From NCBI GenBank assembly GCA_017507525.1, contig JAFWAT010000042.1, positions 1 to 37,062 on the forward strand: DNA of 37,062 nt, read 5' to 3'. Source of the stretch: Clostridia bacterium. GTDB taxonomy: Bacteria > Bacillota > Clostridia > UBA1381 > UBA9506. Shown piece after piece: positions 1-8,160 of this stretch. Within the stretch, counting starts at the first letter, position 1, and every line of letters starts with the position of its first letter. The translations under genes were made by a program, and so were the position numbers. Below the pieces are notes generated by a model. That model saw only the letters and a program-made list of their open reading frames with translations, searched no databases and was not told the DNA's origin.

Positions 1-857
1 ATGTTGCTATGCTTCTTGGTTGTGCAACGATTTTATGGAAAATGAAGGACCGCTTATCCTGCAATATTAAATTACTTTTTCAGCCGGCGGAAGAAGATGC
101 CGGCGGTGCGCTACCTATGATTGAAGCAGGGGTTTTAGAAAATCCCCGTGTGGATGCGGCTATCGGTGCTCATGTGAACAATGCAGTACCTGCAGGCAGT
201 GTTTTAATTAAAGATGGTGAGTTTATGGCGGCACCGGATGATTTTGATTTGGTCATTCATGGAAAGGGTGGTCATGGCGCGCTTCCTCATAAGTGTGTTG
301 ACCCGATTGCGATTGCTGTCCAGATTCTTACAGCCTGGAACATTTTGTCTGCCCGTTATACAACACCTCTTGAAAAACATGTGATTTCTACAAACTTCAT
401 TCAGGCGGGCACGACTTATAATGTCATCCCCGATGAGGCAGTCATTCGCGGAACGGTTAGAACCTATGATGCGGAGTTGCGTCGCAAGCTGCCTGTTGAG
501 ATGGAAAGCATTGCACACAAAATTGCAGAGGCATTTGGTGCCACCTGTGACTTTACATTTACCTTCCGCTATCCGCCCTTGATTAATGATGTCAAAATGG
601 CAGAAGCCTTCCGGAAGAGTGCAGCGAATATTTTGGGGGAAGATTGCGTTGTCCCCGGGAAGGACCCTTCTATGGGTGGAGAAGACTTTGCCTATTTTGC
701 TGAACGTGTGCCCGCTGTGTTTGTTCATGTTGGAACCGGCAATGAAAATGAGGGGATTACCATGCCCTGGCACAGCTCAAATTTTATGATTGATGAAAGC
801 GGTATGAAAGCCGGCGTTTGTGCCATGTGCAAATTTGCCTTGGATTTTGGAAGATAA
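1..857 (+). CDS. M20-family amidohydrolase/metallopeptidase, 5' truncated by the window edge
   Basis: The reading frame is already open at base 3, so the N-terminal ~100 residues, including the first metal-binding HD.H motif, lie outside the window. The visible 284 residues match the M20D amidohydrolase family (N-acyl amino acid, hippurate or N-acetyl-diaminopimelate deacylases). Near the start is FQPAEEDAGGA, with the paired glutamates typical of the catalytic and metal site. Then come GAHVNNAVPAG with a metal-ligand histidine, the dimerisation-domain motif GKGGHGALPHK, GGEDFAYF, and a C-terminal WHSSNF histidine ligand. Such enzymes hydrolyse an amide bond on an acylated amino acid in the cytoplasm. 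It is 12 bases upstream of the ABC exporter and probably cotranscribed with it. The substrate cannot be told from sequence. Confidence 0.9.
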   Translation, partial: VAMLLGCATILWKMKDRLSCNIKLLFQPAEEDAGGALPMIEAGVLENPRVDAAIGAHVNNAVPAGSVLIKDGEFMAAPDDFDLVIHGKGGHGALPHKCVDPIAIAVQILTAWNILSARYTTPLEKHVISTNFIQAGTTYNVIPDEAVIRGTVRTYDAELRRKLPVEMESIAHKIAEAFGATCDFTFTFRYPPLINDVKMAEAFRKSAANILGEDCVVPGKDPSMGGEDFAYFAERVPAVFVHVGTGNENEGITMPWHSSNFMIDESGMKAGVCAMCKFALDFGR

Positions 858-869
858 AGGGGAAAAATT

Positions 870-2642
870 ATGAAACAAAATCACCGAAGCGGGCTCATAC
901 GCCGCTTTCTTCCTTACTTTAAAAAATATAAGTGGATTTTAGTTTTAGACCTGATATGCGCTTCGCTTACAACAGTATGCGAATTGGTTTTGCCTCTTAT
1001 TGTGCGCTTTATTACAGACAGAGCCACGAGTGCACCGCACACACTCACGGTAAGAATTATTTTGTCTGTGGGTATGTTTTATCTGATTCTGCGTGTGATT
1101 GATTCACTGGCAAGCTATTATATGGCAAACATGGGGCATGTCATGGGCGTTAAAATTGAGAGTGATATGCGGCGGGATATGTTTTCTCACCTTGCCAACT
1201 TATCTTTTTCCTACTATGATGAGGCAAAGGTTGGAACAATTATGTCCCGGATCACCAGCGACCTGTTTGACGTAACGGAATTTGCCCACCACTGCCCGGA
1301 GGAGTTTTTTATCTCTTTTATTAAGATTACGGTGGCGTTTTGCATTTTAGCTTCTGTTAACATCTGGCTGACGTTAATTATTTTCTCCATTCTGCCGTTT
1401 TTGTTCGTTGTTGCTTTTGTGTTAAACCGCAAAATGCGCCGGAATTTTAAAGAATCCCGCGTGCAGGTGGGGGAACTAAACTCACAGGTAGAAGACAGCC
1501 TTTTGGGGATTCGTGTGGTAAAATCTTTTGCCAATGAGCCCATTGAGGTTGAAAAGTTTGAAAAGGGTAATACCAAATTTGTCAACATTAAAAAGAAATC
1601 GTATCTGTATATGGGCCTGTTTCAAAGCAGTACCCGCTCCTTTGACGGCATTATGTACATTGCTGTTGTGGTCTCCGGTTCTTTGTTTATGCTGGGCGGC
1701 CATATTACACCACCGGATTTAATTGCTTATCTTTTATATGTCACAACCCTTCTTACCTCCATTCGCCGTATTGTTGAATTTACAGAGCAGTTTCAGCGCG
1801 GTATGACGGGTATTGAGCGTTTTTGCGAAATCATGGATGAACCCGTTACCGTTCAGGATAAAAAAGATGCCATTCCATTGCCAAAAATTCAGGGTCATGT
1901 TCAGTTTTCGAATGTTGGCTTTCGTTACGCCGGAGGCTTGCAGGATGTTTTGGAGCACATTAATTTATCCATTGCTCCTGGTGAAAGCGTGGCATTGGTT
2001 GGTCCTTCCGGCGGTGGGAAAACAACCTTGTGCAGCCTGCTGCCGCGTTTTTACGATGTGACAGAGGGTGCCATTACCATTGACGGATATAACATTCAGG
2101 ATGTAACCTTACAATCACTGCGTTCTCAGATTGGCGTGGTGCAACAGGATATTTATATGTTCTCGGGGACTGTGTTTGAAAATATTGAATATGGTAACCC
2201 CGGTGCTTCTTTAGCCGAGGTTATGGAAGCAGCAAAAATGGCAGGTGCCCATGAGTTTATCATGCAATTGAAAGACGGATATCACACCTATGTGGGCGAG
2301 CGGGGCGTTAAGCTCTCCGGCGGTCAAAAACAGCGCATCGGCATTGCCCGGGTTTTTTTAAAGAATCCGCCGATACTCATTTTGGACGAAGCGACCTCAG
2401 CCTTGGATAATGAAAGCGAGCGACTGGTGCAAAAGTCTTTAGAGAGTCTGGCAAAAGGCAGAACCACCTTTACCATTGCCCACCGACTTTCTACTATCCG
2501 TAACGCTAACCTCATTTTGGTATTGACGGAAGATGGCATTGTAGAGCAGGGGAACCATGAAAGCTTGATGGCAGAAAAAGGTCTGTATTACAAACTGTAT
2601 CAAATGGCATTAGATAGCGGCGAGCAAACGGATAGCGAGTGA
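870..2642 (+). CDS. ABC exporter, fused permease and ATPase (MsbA/LmrA type half-transporter)
   Basis: The 590-residue protein has an N-terminal six-helix transmembrane domain (about residues 20-310) and a C-terminal nucleotide-binding domain. The ATPase has all the motifs: Walker A GPSGGGKTT at about residue 378, the signature LSGGQKQR at about 482, and Walker B LILDEATSALD with the catalytic glutamate at about 507, followed by the H-loop AHRLST. The intact glutamate means it could work as a homodimer. Such proteins export lipids, drugs or peptides. The ATG at 870 follows a GGGGAAA ribosome site and the gap from the M20 gene is 12 bases, so the two probably form an operon. No second half-transporter gene is adjacent. 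The substrate is unknown. Confidence 0.93.
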   Translation: MKQNHRSGLIRRFLPYFKKYKWILVLDLICASLTTVCELVLPLIVRFITDRATSAPHTLTVRIILSVGMFYLILRVIDSLASYYMANMGHVMGVKIESDMRRDMFSHLANLSFSYYDEAKVGTIMSRITSDLFDVTEFAHHCPEEFFISFIKITVAFCILASVNIWLTLIIFSILPFLFVVAFVLNRKMRRNFKESRVQVGELNSQVEDSLLGIRVVKSFANEPIEVEKFEKGNTKFVNIKKKSYLYMGLFQSSTRSFDGIMYIAVVVSGSLFMLGGHITPPDLIAYLLYVTTLLTSIRRIVEFTEQFQRGMTGIERFCEIMDEPVTVQDKKDAIPLPKIQGHVQFSNVGFRYAGGLQDVLEHINLSIAPGESVALVGPSGGGKTTLCSLLPRFYDVTEGAITIDGYNIQDVTLQSLRSQIGVVQQDIYMFSGTVFENIEYGNPGASLAEVMEAAKMAGAHEFIMQLKDGYHTYVGERGVKLSGGQKQRIGIARVFLKNPPILILDEATSALDNESERLVQKSLESLAKGRTTFTIAHRLSTIRNANLILVLTEDGIVEQGNHESLMAEKGLYYKLYQMALDSGEQTDSE

Positions 2643-2751
2643 TTATTGCGTTTTCATTATAAGGGCAAAATTTAATTTTGTGATGAATGCTATCCATGTT
2701 CGGGCAGCGGCAAATGGGTGCAGGCGGCGTTAGATGCCATAATACAAGAAT

Positions 2752-2910
2752 AAAAAGAGACGGTCTCTTTAAACAGATTTGCGTATAAAAACCAATTTTG
2801 TAGGGGCGGATGCCCGCTTCTGTCCGATATGACGGGTCGATGTAGGCATCAACCCCTACAATTTTGAATCATTATACGTTCTGTTTATCGAAAAAGACAG
2901 TCTCTTTTTT
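2752..2910. repeat. Long imperfect palindrome, MITE-like, between convergent genes
   Basis: The two ends are inverted copies: AAAAAGAGACGGTCTCTTT at 2752 and its near complement ending in GTCTCTTTTTT at 2910. The inverted relation continues inward through AAACAG..GCGTATAA against TTATACG..CTGTTT. It ends in an inner stem, TGTAGGGGCGGATGCC (about 2799-2814) against GGCATCAACCCCTACA (about 2845-2860). No open reading frame lies within. The structure fits a miniature inverted-repeat element. Lying between an ABC exporter gene and sigF, which face each other, it could also end transcription from both sides; its last bases overlap the sigF stop codon. Confidence 0.7.
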
Positions 2911-3607
2911 ATAGCTCGGCTTTGAGCTTTGCTAGAATCTTTTTTTCCAGTCTTGATACCTGAACCTGAGAAATGCCCAGTGCTTTAGCAACTTGTGACT
3001 GGGTTTGTTCACGGTGATATCGTAGCAGAAGAATCTTTTTTTCACGATTTGGAAGCTTTCCAATCAGCTCTCTTAGTGCGAGGCGGTCTACCAGATTGTC
3101 TTCGCTGTTTTCTGTCAGAATCAGATCTTTTAGGGTGGTGTTTGCATCTCCCCGCACTTCGTCCAGCGAATCGGGTGGCCTGGTGGCAGTCAGGGCACAG
3201 GAAAGCTCTGCCGGGTCAACGGCTAAGCGGCTGGCGATTTCTGAGAGGGCGGGTTCATCGCCTGTTTCTTTCATTAATTGTTCCCGTATACTAGCAGCCT
3301 TTGATGCTAATGTTTTGTAACTACGGCTTACTTTCATGGGTCCTGAATCCCGCAAATGCCGGCGGATTTCCCCCATCATCATTGGAACGGCATAAGTAGA
3401 AAACTGTAGTCCCATACGGATGTCGAAATTTTTAATCGCCTTTAGTAATCCTATGGCTGCAATCTGGAACAAATCATCTGCTTCGGCACCGCGATTTTTA
3501 AAGCGGTTTACCACCATATAAATGAGGCCGGTATTTTCCTGAATCAATTGTTCTTTAGCAGAGATATCTCCTTGTGTGCTGCGGCGTATGAGGTCAAGTG
3601 TTTCCAT
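2909..3607 (-). CDS. sigF: RNA polymerase forespore sigma factor, sigma-F
   Basis: This sigma-70 family protein (232 residues) is the last gene of a classic spoIIA operon. Region 2 contains DDLFQIAAIGLLKAIKNFD followed by FSTYAVPMMMGEIRRHLRD, close to Bacillus SigF/SigG. The C-terminal helix-turn-helix of region 4.2 is TQSQVAKALGISQVQVSR. The ATG at 3607 was chosen because an AGGAGG site ends 6 bases upstream. The frame is open further upstream, overlapping spoIIAB, but those starts lack a properly spaced site. Sigma-F directs early forespore transcription and is held inactive by SpoIIAB until SpoIIAA is dephosphorylated. The gap from the spoIIAB stop is only 16 bases, so expression is polycistronic. 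Confidence 0.97.
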   Translation of the reverse strand: METLDLIRRSTQGDISAKEQLIQENTGLIYMVVNRFKNRGAEADDLFQIAAIGLLKAIKNFDIRMGLQFSTYAVPMMMGEIRRHLRDSGPMKVSRSYKTLASKAASIREQLMKETGDEPALSEIASRLAVDPAELSCALTATRPPDSLDEVRGDANTTLKDLILTENSEDNLVDRLALRELIGKLPNREKKILLLRYHREQTQSQVAKALGISQVQVSRLEKKILAKLKAEL

Positions 3608-3623
3608 TGTCATCCTCCTGCCT

Positions 3624-4049
3624 TTAGGAGATAGTGCCAATTTCTTTTGTTAATGTGACAATGGTTCCCTGACCAAGCGTTGATTCAACGACCATGGAAT
3701 CCATGAAGGTTTCCATGACAGTAAAGCCCATGCCGGAACGTTCAGCATCCGGAGACCGGGTATACAGGGGCTGGGTGGCAAGAGCAATATCTTCAATCCC
3801 CTGGCCGCAATCGGTGATCTTAATTTTCACCTGTGTTTGTAAAAGCTCGCAGGTGATGGTCACAATTCCATCGGGATGCCCGTATCCGTGGACAATGGCA
3901 TTGGTAACGGCCTCAGATACAGCTGTTTTAATGTCGGCAAGTTCCTCAAGTGTCGGGTCTAGCTGGCTGACAAAAGCCGCCACAGCAGCACGGGCAAAAC
4001 CTTCGTTGGCAGATTTACTTAAGAATTCTAATTTCATTCTATTTTCCAT
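3624..4049 (-). CDS. spoIIAB: Anti-sigma-F factor and serine kinase SpoIIAB
   Basis: This is a 141-residue GHKL (Bergerat-fold) kinase. It has the N-box SEAVTNAIVHGYG (Glu46, Asn50), the G1 box TDCGQGIED and the G2 box SGMGFTVME. Arg20, at the position known in Bacillus to contact sigma-F, is present. It binds sigma-F as a dimer and phosphorylates SpoIIAA. The start at 4049 lies 3 bases after the spoIIAA stop with an AAAGGGGG site ahead of it, so translation is likely coupled to spoIIAA. Order, size and spacing are all as in the family. Confidence 0.97.
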   Translation of the reverse strand: MENRMKLEFLSKSANEGFARAAVAAFVSQLDPTLEELADIKTAVSEAVTNAIVHGYGHPDGIVTITCELLQTQVKIKITDCGQGIEDIALATQPLYTRSPDAERSGMGFTVMETFMDSMVVESTLGQGTIVTLTKEIGTIS

Positions 4050-4052
4050 TTT

Positions 4053-4397
4053 TTACGCCCCCTTTACTTCGCTTAGCGCCTGATCGACGGTGGAATAAAC
4101 AGAAATCAGTCGGGAAAGCCCTGACATGGTCACAAGCTTTTTCATTCGTGGGTTGGTACAAACAAGAGCAACACCGCCGCCAATGGATTTAATTAGTTTG
4201 TACCGCCCGATAATCATGCCTATGCCGGAGCTGTCCATGAATGAAAGAGCCGAAAAATCAAAAATCAGATTTTTTACGTCCTTTTCTGTTATGGCTCGCT
4301 CAATGAGCGTGCGGATTTGTTCGGCACCGTGGTGGTCAAGCTCGCCGGATAGCGAAACGATGAGTGTTCTTTGGTTTAAAGTTAAAGCAATTTCCAA
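4053..4397 (-). CDS. spoIIAA: Anti-sigma factor antagonist SpoIIAA (STAS domain)
   Basis: This STAS-domain protein (114 residues) is the first gene of the spoIIA operon. It contains the conserved SLSGELDHH near residue 15-23 and FMDSSGIGMIIGRYK. By alignment Ser56 corresponds to the Bacillus serine (Ser58) that SpoIIAB phosphorylates. I chose the TTG at 4397: an AAAGGAGG site lies 7 bases ahead of it and the resulting N-terminus matches the family length. An upstream in-frame ATG would add 14 residues that do not resemble the family and would place the ribosome site inside the gene. Dephosphorylated SpoIIAA releases sigma-F from SpoIIAB. Confidence 0.95.
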   Translation of the reverse strand: MEIALTLNQRTLIVSLSGELDHHGAEQIRTLIERAITEKDVKNLIFDFSALSFMDSSGIGMIIGRYKLIKSIGGGVALVCTNPRMKKLVTMSGLSRLISVYSTVDQALSEVKGA

Positions 4398-4444
4398 AAT
4401 AGTTCCTCCTTTGTAGACACATATGTAAAATTTTTCCACTTAAT

Positions 4445-4473
4445 ATGTTCGACGAAAGTCTTTTGCTTCCTTT
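4445..4473 (-). promoter_or_regulatory. Putative sigma-H promoter of the spoIIA operon
   Basis: Read on the minus strand, AAAGGAAGC (-35) and GTCGAACAT (-10) are 11 bases apart. This closely fits the sigma-H pattern RnAGGAwWW/RnnGAATwWW (the -10 has GAAC instead of GAAT). It lies about 50-75 bases upstream of spoIIAA. Bacillus spoIIA is known to be sigma-H and Spo0A dependent, so both content and position agree. The -10 overlaps a partial 0A box (TTCGTCGAA, minus strand). Confidence 0.65.
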
Positions 4474-4486
4474 GATGAAAAAGAAA

Positions 4487-4525
4487 AGGTTTTGTCGAAT
4501 CGTAAAAAACTTTTCGACAAAACCT
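4487..4525. promoter_or_regulatory. Inverted pair of Spo0A boxes that also forms a hairpin
   Basis: The arms AGGTTTTGTCGAA (4487-4499) and TTCGACAAAACCT (4513-4525) are perfect 13-base inverted repeats, and each contains the 0A-box core TGTCGAA. They lie just upstream of the sigma-H-like promoter of spoIIA. On the minus strand the same dyad is followed by a T-rich run (TTTTCTTTTT), so it also looks like an intrinsic terminator for the MATE gene that stops at 4551. Both readings may be true. Confidence 0.7.
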
Positions 4526-4550
4526 ATAAAAGCGTATAATTTTTTTATTT

Positions 4551-5918
4551 TTAATCTGCCAGCACGGTTTTATACACATGCCTTAGGCAGATAACGCACA
4601 TGGCGAGTGAAACGCATTCGGCAATAAAAAAGGCAAACCAGATGTAGTTGATCTTTCCCGTCAGGGATAAAAGGTAAGCTGCCGGCAATAGCACCACAAG
4701 CTGGCGGGTGATGGAAATAAACATGCTGATCATGCCTTTGCCAATTGCCTGAAATACAGAGGTTACAATGATACAGAAGCCGGCAAGCAGGAAATGCAGG
4801 CTGATTATCCTGAGGGCAGGAATGCCAATGGCAAGCATTTCGCTGGAGGCGTCAAAAATTCGCAGCAGTTCTCCGGGAAAGAGCTGCATAATTATAAGCC
4901 CTGCGGTCATTAGTATAGAGGCGTACAAAATGGAAAGCTTTACTGTTTTCACCATACGCTCTTTCTTTTTTGCACCTAAGTTATAAGCAATAATTGGAAT
5001 CATGCCATTGTTTAAACCGAAAATCGGCATAAAGATAAAACTTTGCAGCTTAAAATATACACCGAACACAGCCACAGCTGTTTCTGTAAAGCCCATCAGA
5101 ATCCGGTTTAAACCATAGGTCATAACGGAGGCAATGGACTGCATAATAATGGAAGGGAAGCCTACGGCATAAATCCGTTTAATAATTTTACCGTTAGGGC
5201 GAAACCCTTTAAAGCTGATGGAAATTTCTTTGTTATATTTTAGATTCAGGAAAATGCCCAAACCCAAGGCACAAATCTGTCCGATTACCGTTGCAATGGC
5301 GGCACCGGCAACTTCCAGCCTGGGAACACCGAACCAACCGAAAATAAAAATCGGGTCTAATATGATATTGATAATGGCACCGAGAGCCTGGGTGTACATA
5401 CTGTAAATCGTTTTGCCGGTGGATTGCAGGAGACGTTCAAAAATAATCTGCCCGAATAAACCGAAAGATAGCGTTGTAACAATGGAAAGATAGGATGAGC
5501 CATGGGCAAGAATTGCAGGGACATCCGTTTGGGTGCGGAAGAAAAATCCGGCACCGAAAATGCCGAAGACGGCAAAAGCCAGAGCGCTTAGCACGTAGAG
5601 AAAAATACCGTTTGTGGCAGCACGGTTTACATCCTTCATGTTTTTTTCGCCTAATCTTCGAGAGAGCAGAGCATTCACCCCAACGCCGGTTCCGGCTGCA
5701 ACGGCAATCATCAGGCTTTGCACAGGAAATGCCAGCGAAACCGCTGTGAGTGCATCCTCGCTAATGCGGGAAACAAAAATGCTATCTACAATATTATAGA
5801 GTGCCTGCACCAGCATGGATATCATCATGGGCAGGGACATCGAAATGAGTAGTTTGTTAATGGGCATAACGCCCATTTTATTTTCTTTTACTTCCTGGTT
5901 TTGTATCGCTTCAGACAT
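4551..5918 (-). CDS. MATE family multidrug/sodium antiporter
   Basis: This 455-residue polytopic membrane protein has the MATE layout of two similar six-helix halves. The N-terminal half contains SLPMMISMLVQALYNIVDSIF with the family pattern of a Pro-Met-rich first helix, followed by ALTAVSLAFPVQ. The second half begins near residue 235 with a similar arrangement. The length is typical. MATE proteins export cationic drugs or metabolites using sodium or proton gradients. The ATG at 5918 follows an AAAGGA site and the gap from the patatin gene is 23 bases, so it is probably the third gene of the amidohydrolase operon. The substrate is unknown. Confidence 0.95.
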   Translation of the reverse strand: MSEAIQNQEVKENKMGVMPINKLLISMSLPMMISMLVQALYNIVDSIFVSRISEDALTAVSLAFPVQSLMIAVAAGTGVGVNALLSRRLGEKNMKDVNRAATNGIFLYVLSALAFAVFGIFGAGFFFRTQTDVPAILAHGSSYLSIVTTLSFGLFGQIIFERLLQSTGKTIYSMYTQALGAIINIILDPIFIFGWFGVPRLEVAGAAIATVIGQICALGLGIFLNLKYNKEISISFKGFRPNGKIIKRIYAVGFPSIIMQSIASVMTYGLNRILMGFTETAVAVFGVYFKLQSFIFMPIFGLNNGMIPIIAYNLGAKKKERMVKTVKLSILYASILMTAGLIIMQLFPGELLRIFDASSEMLAIGIPALRIISLHFLLAGFCIIVTSVFQAIGKGMISMFISITRQLVVLLPAAYLLSLTGKINYIWFAFFIAECVSLAMCVICLRHVYKTVLAD

Positions 5919-5941
5919 AGTTTTTCCTTTCGTTTGTCAAT

Positions 5942-6796
5942 CTAGTTTGTCAAAAAAACTTTTAAGGCATCAAGTTGCTCGGCTGCAAGGGTTCTGCCAA
6001 GGTCGTAGACTTCCTGCAACTTCTCGGGGTTACGCTCAATGCGCTCAATGGGCAGGGCTTCTTTGGGGCGAAAAACAAAAACTTCTCCCTTTTCTTCCTT
6101 TTGGTTTATATAACGGATGGTTTCGTTATACATCTCCGTTCGGTTTTTAATTGCCTGGACCAATTTTGGATATTTTGGAAGAAGCATTTTCATCAAGATG
6201 GAAGATGTTTTGCTTTCTTTTTTATAATACCCTTTTTCGCGGGTTAAAATAATCACGTTTTTGTCATATCCCGTGCGCTCGAAGAAACGAATGGGGATGG
6301 AGTCTGCCGTGCCGCCGTCAGAGAGCTTTAACCCATCTATCTCAACCGGTCTTGAAACAAGGGGCAGAGAAGCCGAAGCGCGAATCCACTCACATAACAC
6401 ATCGTGGTCTTTTTTTTCAAGCTTTTTATACACAGCATCACCGGTTAACATATCCGTGCAGACAACGAAAAAATCCATAGGGTTTTCATAGAAGGTTTCA
6501 TAATCAAATAAATCAAGCTCTTCGGGAATTTCCCGGTAGCAAAAATCTGCGCCGAACAAATCACCGGTGGTTAACAGCGAATGCAGGCTGCAGTAGCGCT
6601 TATCCGTGCAATAGGTTTTGTTATAGCGCAAGGCTCTGCCGATTTGCTTTGATTTGTAGTTGCATCCAAAAGCAGCACCGGCGGAAACACCAATGGCACC
6701 ATCAAAAATAATATGATTTTCCATTAAAACATCGGTAATGCCTGCGGTGAAAAGTCCACGCATGGCACCGCCTTCCATAATTAATCCTGTTTTCAT
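5942..6796 (-). CDS. Patatin-like phospholipase (YjjU/RssA type)
   Basis: The 284-residue protein carries the patatin signatures: the oxyanion-loop GGAMRGLF at residues 9-16, the nucleophile elbow GVSAG (about residue 38) and the catalytic-dyad aspartate in SDGGTADSIP. The family hydrolyses acyl esters of phospholipids. No signal peptide is visible, so it should act in the cytosol or on the inner membrane face. Its ATG overlaps the stop of the upstream amidohydrolase by one base (TAATG), with an AGGTGA site inside that gene, indicating translational coupling. Confidence 0.92.
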   Translation of the reverse strand: MKTGLIMEGGAMRGLFTAGITDVLMENHIIFDGAIGVSAGAAFGCNYKSKQIGRALRYNKTYCTDKRYCSLHSLLTTGDLFGADFCYREIPEELDLFDYETFYENPMDFFVVCTDMLTGDAVYKKLEKKDHDVLCEWIRASASLPLVSRPVEIDGLKLSDGGTADSIPIRFFERTGYDKNVIILTREKGYYKKESKTSSILMKMLLPKYPKLVQAIKNRTEMYNETIRYINQKEEKGEVFVFRPKEALPIERIERNPEKLQEVYDLGRTLAAEQLDALKVFLTN

Positions 6797-7962
6797 TATT
6801 TCACCTGATTTCCATTTAAAAAGACGGTTTCAACTTTAGCATTGAGAGAGAAAAGTTCACCGGAGACAATGACGATGTCAGCATCCTTGCCGGAAGCTAA
6901 GCTTCCCACTCTGTCATCAATACCTGTATTTTTAGCGGCGTTAATGGTAATGCCTCGGAGGGTAGCCATAGCACTAACACCGTTTTTGTGCACTAAAGAA
7001 GCCAAGAGGTAGAGTTCGCTAATGGGCATAACGTTATGGTCTGTGATGATTGCAAAGGGCACACCGGCTTCTTCCATTAAGCAGTAAACCTCGTAGCTCT
7101 TGTTTTTCAGCTCAGGCTTTGTGCGGCAGTCTAAAGCAGGCCCCAGCATGACAGGAATCTTTTTTTCAGCCAGAAGCGGTGCAATCAGGTGCCCTTCTGT
7201 GCAGTGCTCGAGGGTAAGGCAAATGTCAAATTCTTCTGCAATACGAATGGCGGTGCAAATATCATCTGCACGGTGAGCGTGAACCTTTAGGGGCAATTTT
7301 TTGCGAATGACGTCAGCCATGGCCTCCATTTTAAAATCCGGCTCGGGGCGGCTTTTTTTCTCGCCAGCAAGGTATGCATCCTGCTTGCGGACATATTCTT
7401 TTGCTTTGAATAATGCTTCGCGCAAGATAGCGGCGTTAGCCATTCTTGTTTTGGGTGCGGTCCCCTTGCTGCCGTAATTTCTTTTGGGGTTTTCACCCAA
7501 TGCGGCTTTCATGGCAACCGGCGCTTTCAGAATCATTTCATCAACCCAGCGGCCACCGGTTTTTAAGGCGGCAAACTGACCGCCGATGATGTTGGCACTG
7601 CCGGGACCGGTGACAACTGTTGTAACACCTGCCATAAGGGCATCTGAGAAAGCTTCATCAAAGGGGTCAACAGAGTCAATGGCACGAAGCTGGGGGGTTA
7701 CCGGGTCAGAGGATTCATTGCCGTCAGCTCCCTCGCTGCCTGCACCCTCTGCCCACAGGCCTACGTGGCAGTGTGCGTCGATAAAACCGGGGAGGGCATA
7801 GTTACCCTTGGCATCGTAAACATCATCAAAAGTATCTTCAGGCATTAAAAGGTCAGCCATATGGCCTACTTCTTTGATTTTTGTTCCCTCTGTTATTATA
7901 TAACCATTATCATATTCTGCATCTTCCATGGTCAGAATATGAGCGTTTTTAATCAATAACAA
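6796..7962 (-). CDS. Metal-dependent amidohydrolase (imidazolonepropionase-like)
   Basis: This 388-residue protein belongs to the amidohydrolase superfamily. Near residue 65 is PGFIDAHCHVG, the first metal-ligand pair. Later come KVHAHRADD and LEHCTEG with the next histidines, and AIITDHNVMP with the catalytic aspartate. The C-terminus has the usual small beta domain (SLASGKDADIVIVSG). The most likely start is the TTG at 7962, 8 bases after AAGGAG. The GTG three codons upstream abuts that site directly and is too close. It heads the amidohydrolase-patatin-MATE operon behind a consensus promoter. Such enzymes hydrolyse cyclic amides, imidazolones or dipeptides; the substrate is not predictable here. 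Confidence 0.9.
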   Translation of the reverse strand: MLLIKNAHILTMEDAEYDNGYIITEGTKIKEVGHMADLLMPEDTFDDVYDAKGNYALPGFIDAHCHVGLWAEGAGSEGADGNESSDPVTPQLRAIDSVDPFDEAFSDALMAGVTTVVTGPGSANIIGGQFAALKTGGRWVDEMILKAPVAMKAALGENPKRNYGSKGTAPKTRMANAAILREALFKAKEYVRKQDAYLAGEKKSRPEPDFKMEAMADVIRKKLPLKVHAHRADDICTAIRIAEEFDICLTLEHCTEGHLIAPLLAEKKIPVMLGPALDCRTKPELKNKSYEVYCLMEEAGVPFAIITDHNVMPISELYLLASLVHKNGVSAMATLRGITINAAKNTGIDDRVGSLASGKDADIVIVSGELFSLNAKVETVFLNGNQVK

Positions 7963-7985
7963 GTGTATCACTCCTTCAACATTTT

Positions 7986-8014
7986 ATTGTATATGAATTT
8001 GTGTACTTTGTCAA
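7986..8014 (-). promoter_or_regulatory. Sigma-A promoter for the amidohydrolase-patatin-MATE operon
   Basis: On the minus strand a perfect TTGACA (8014-8009) is separated by 17 bases from TACAAT (7991-7986). It sits about 25 bases upstream of the TTG start and is divergent from the proS promoter. Confidence 0.8.
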
Positions 8015-8033
8015 TTTATTTTGTCTAAAACAG

Positions 8034-8062
8034 TTGACAGAGAAAGTTTTTGCGTTTATTAT
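8034..8062 (+). promoter_or_regulatory. Sigma-A promoter for proS
   Basis: TTGACA (8034-8039), 17 bases, TATTAT (8057-8062). The transcript would have a leader of about 90 bases before the proS ATG. No T-box sequence (TGGNACC) is present in it, so proS appears not to be tRNA-regulated here. Confidence 0.8.
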
Positions 8063-8160
8063 ATATAATAAGATGTAAACTATCTATTACTATGCCTTAC
8101 ACCGTATTATGTAACTTATACAGATGTTATATCTGGTTTTTGAAAGGATTGGTAACGTAC

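Noticed and set aside
204-773. A 189-codon minus-strand frame inside the M20 gene
   Set aside because: Antisense to conserved M20 motifs, no ribosome site, no recognisable domain.
8040-8160. A T-box or other riboswitch in the proS leader
   Set aside because: The leader is short and lacks TGGNACC and any terminator hairpin.
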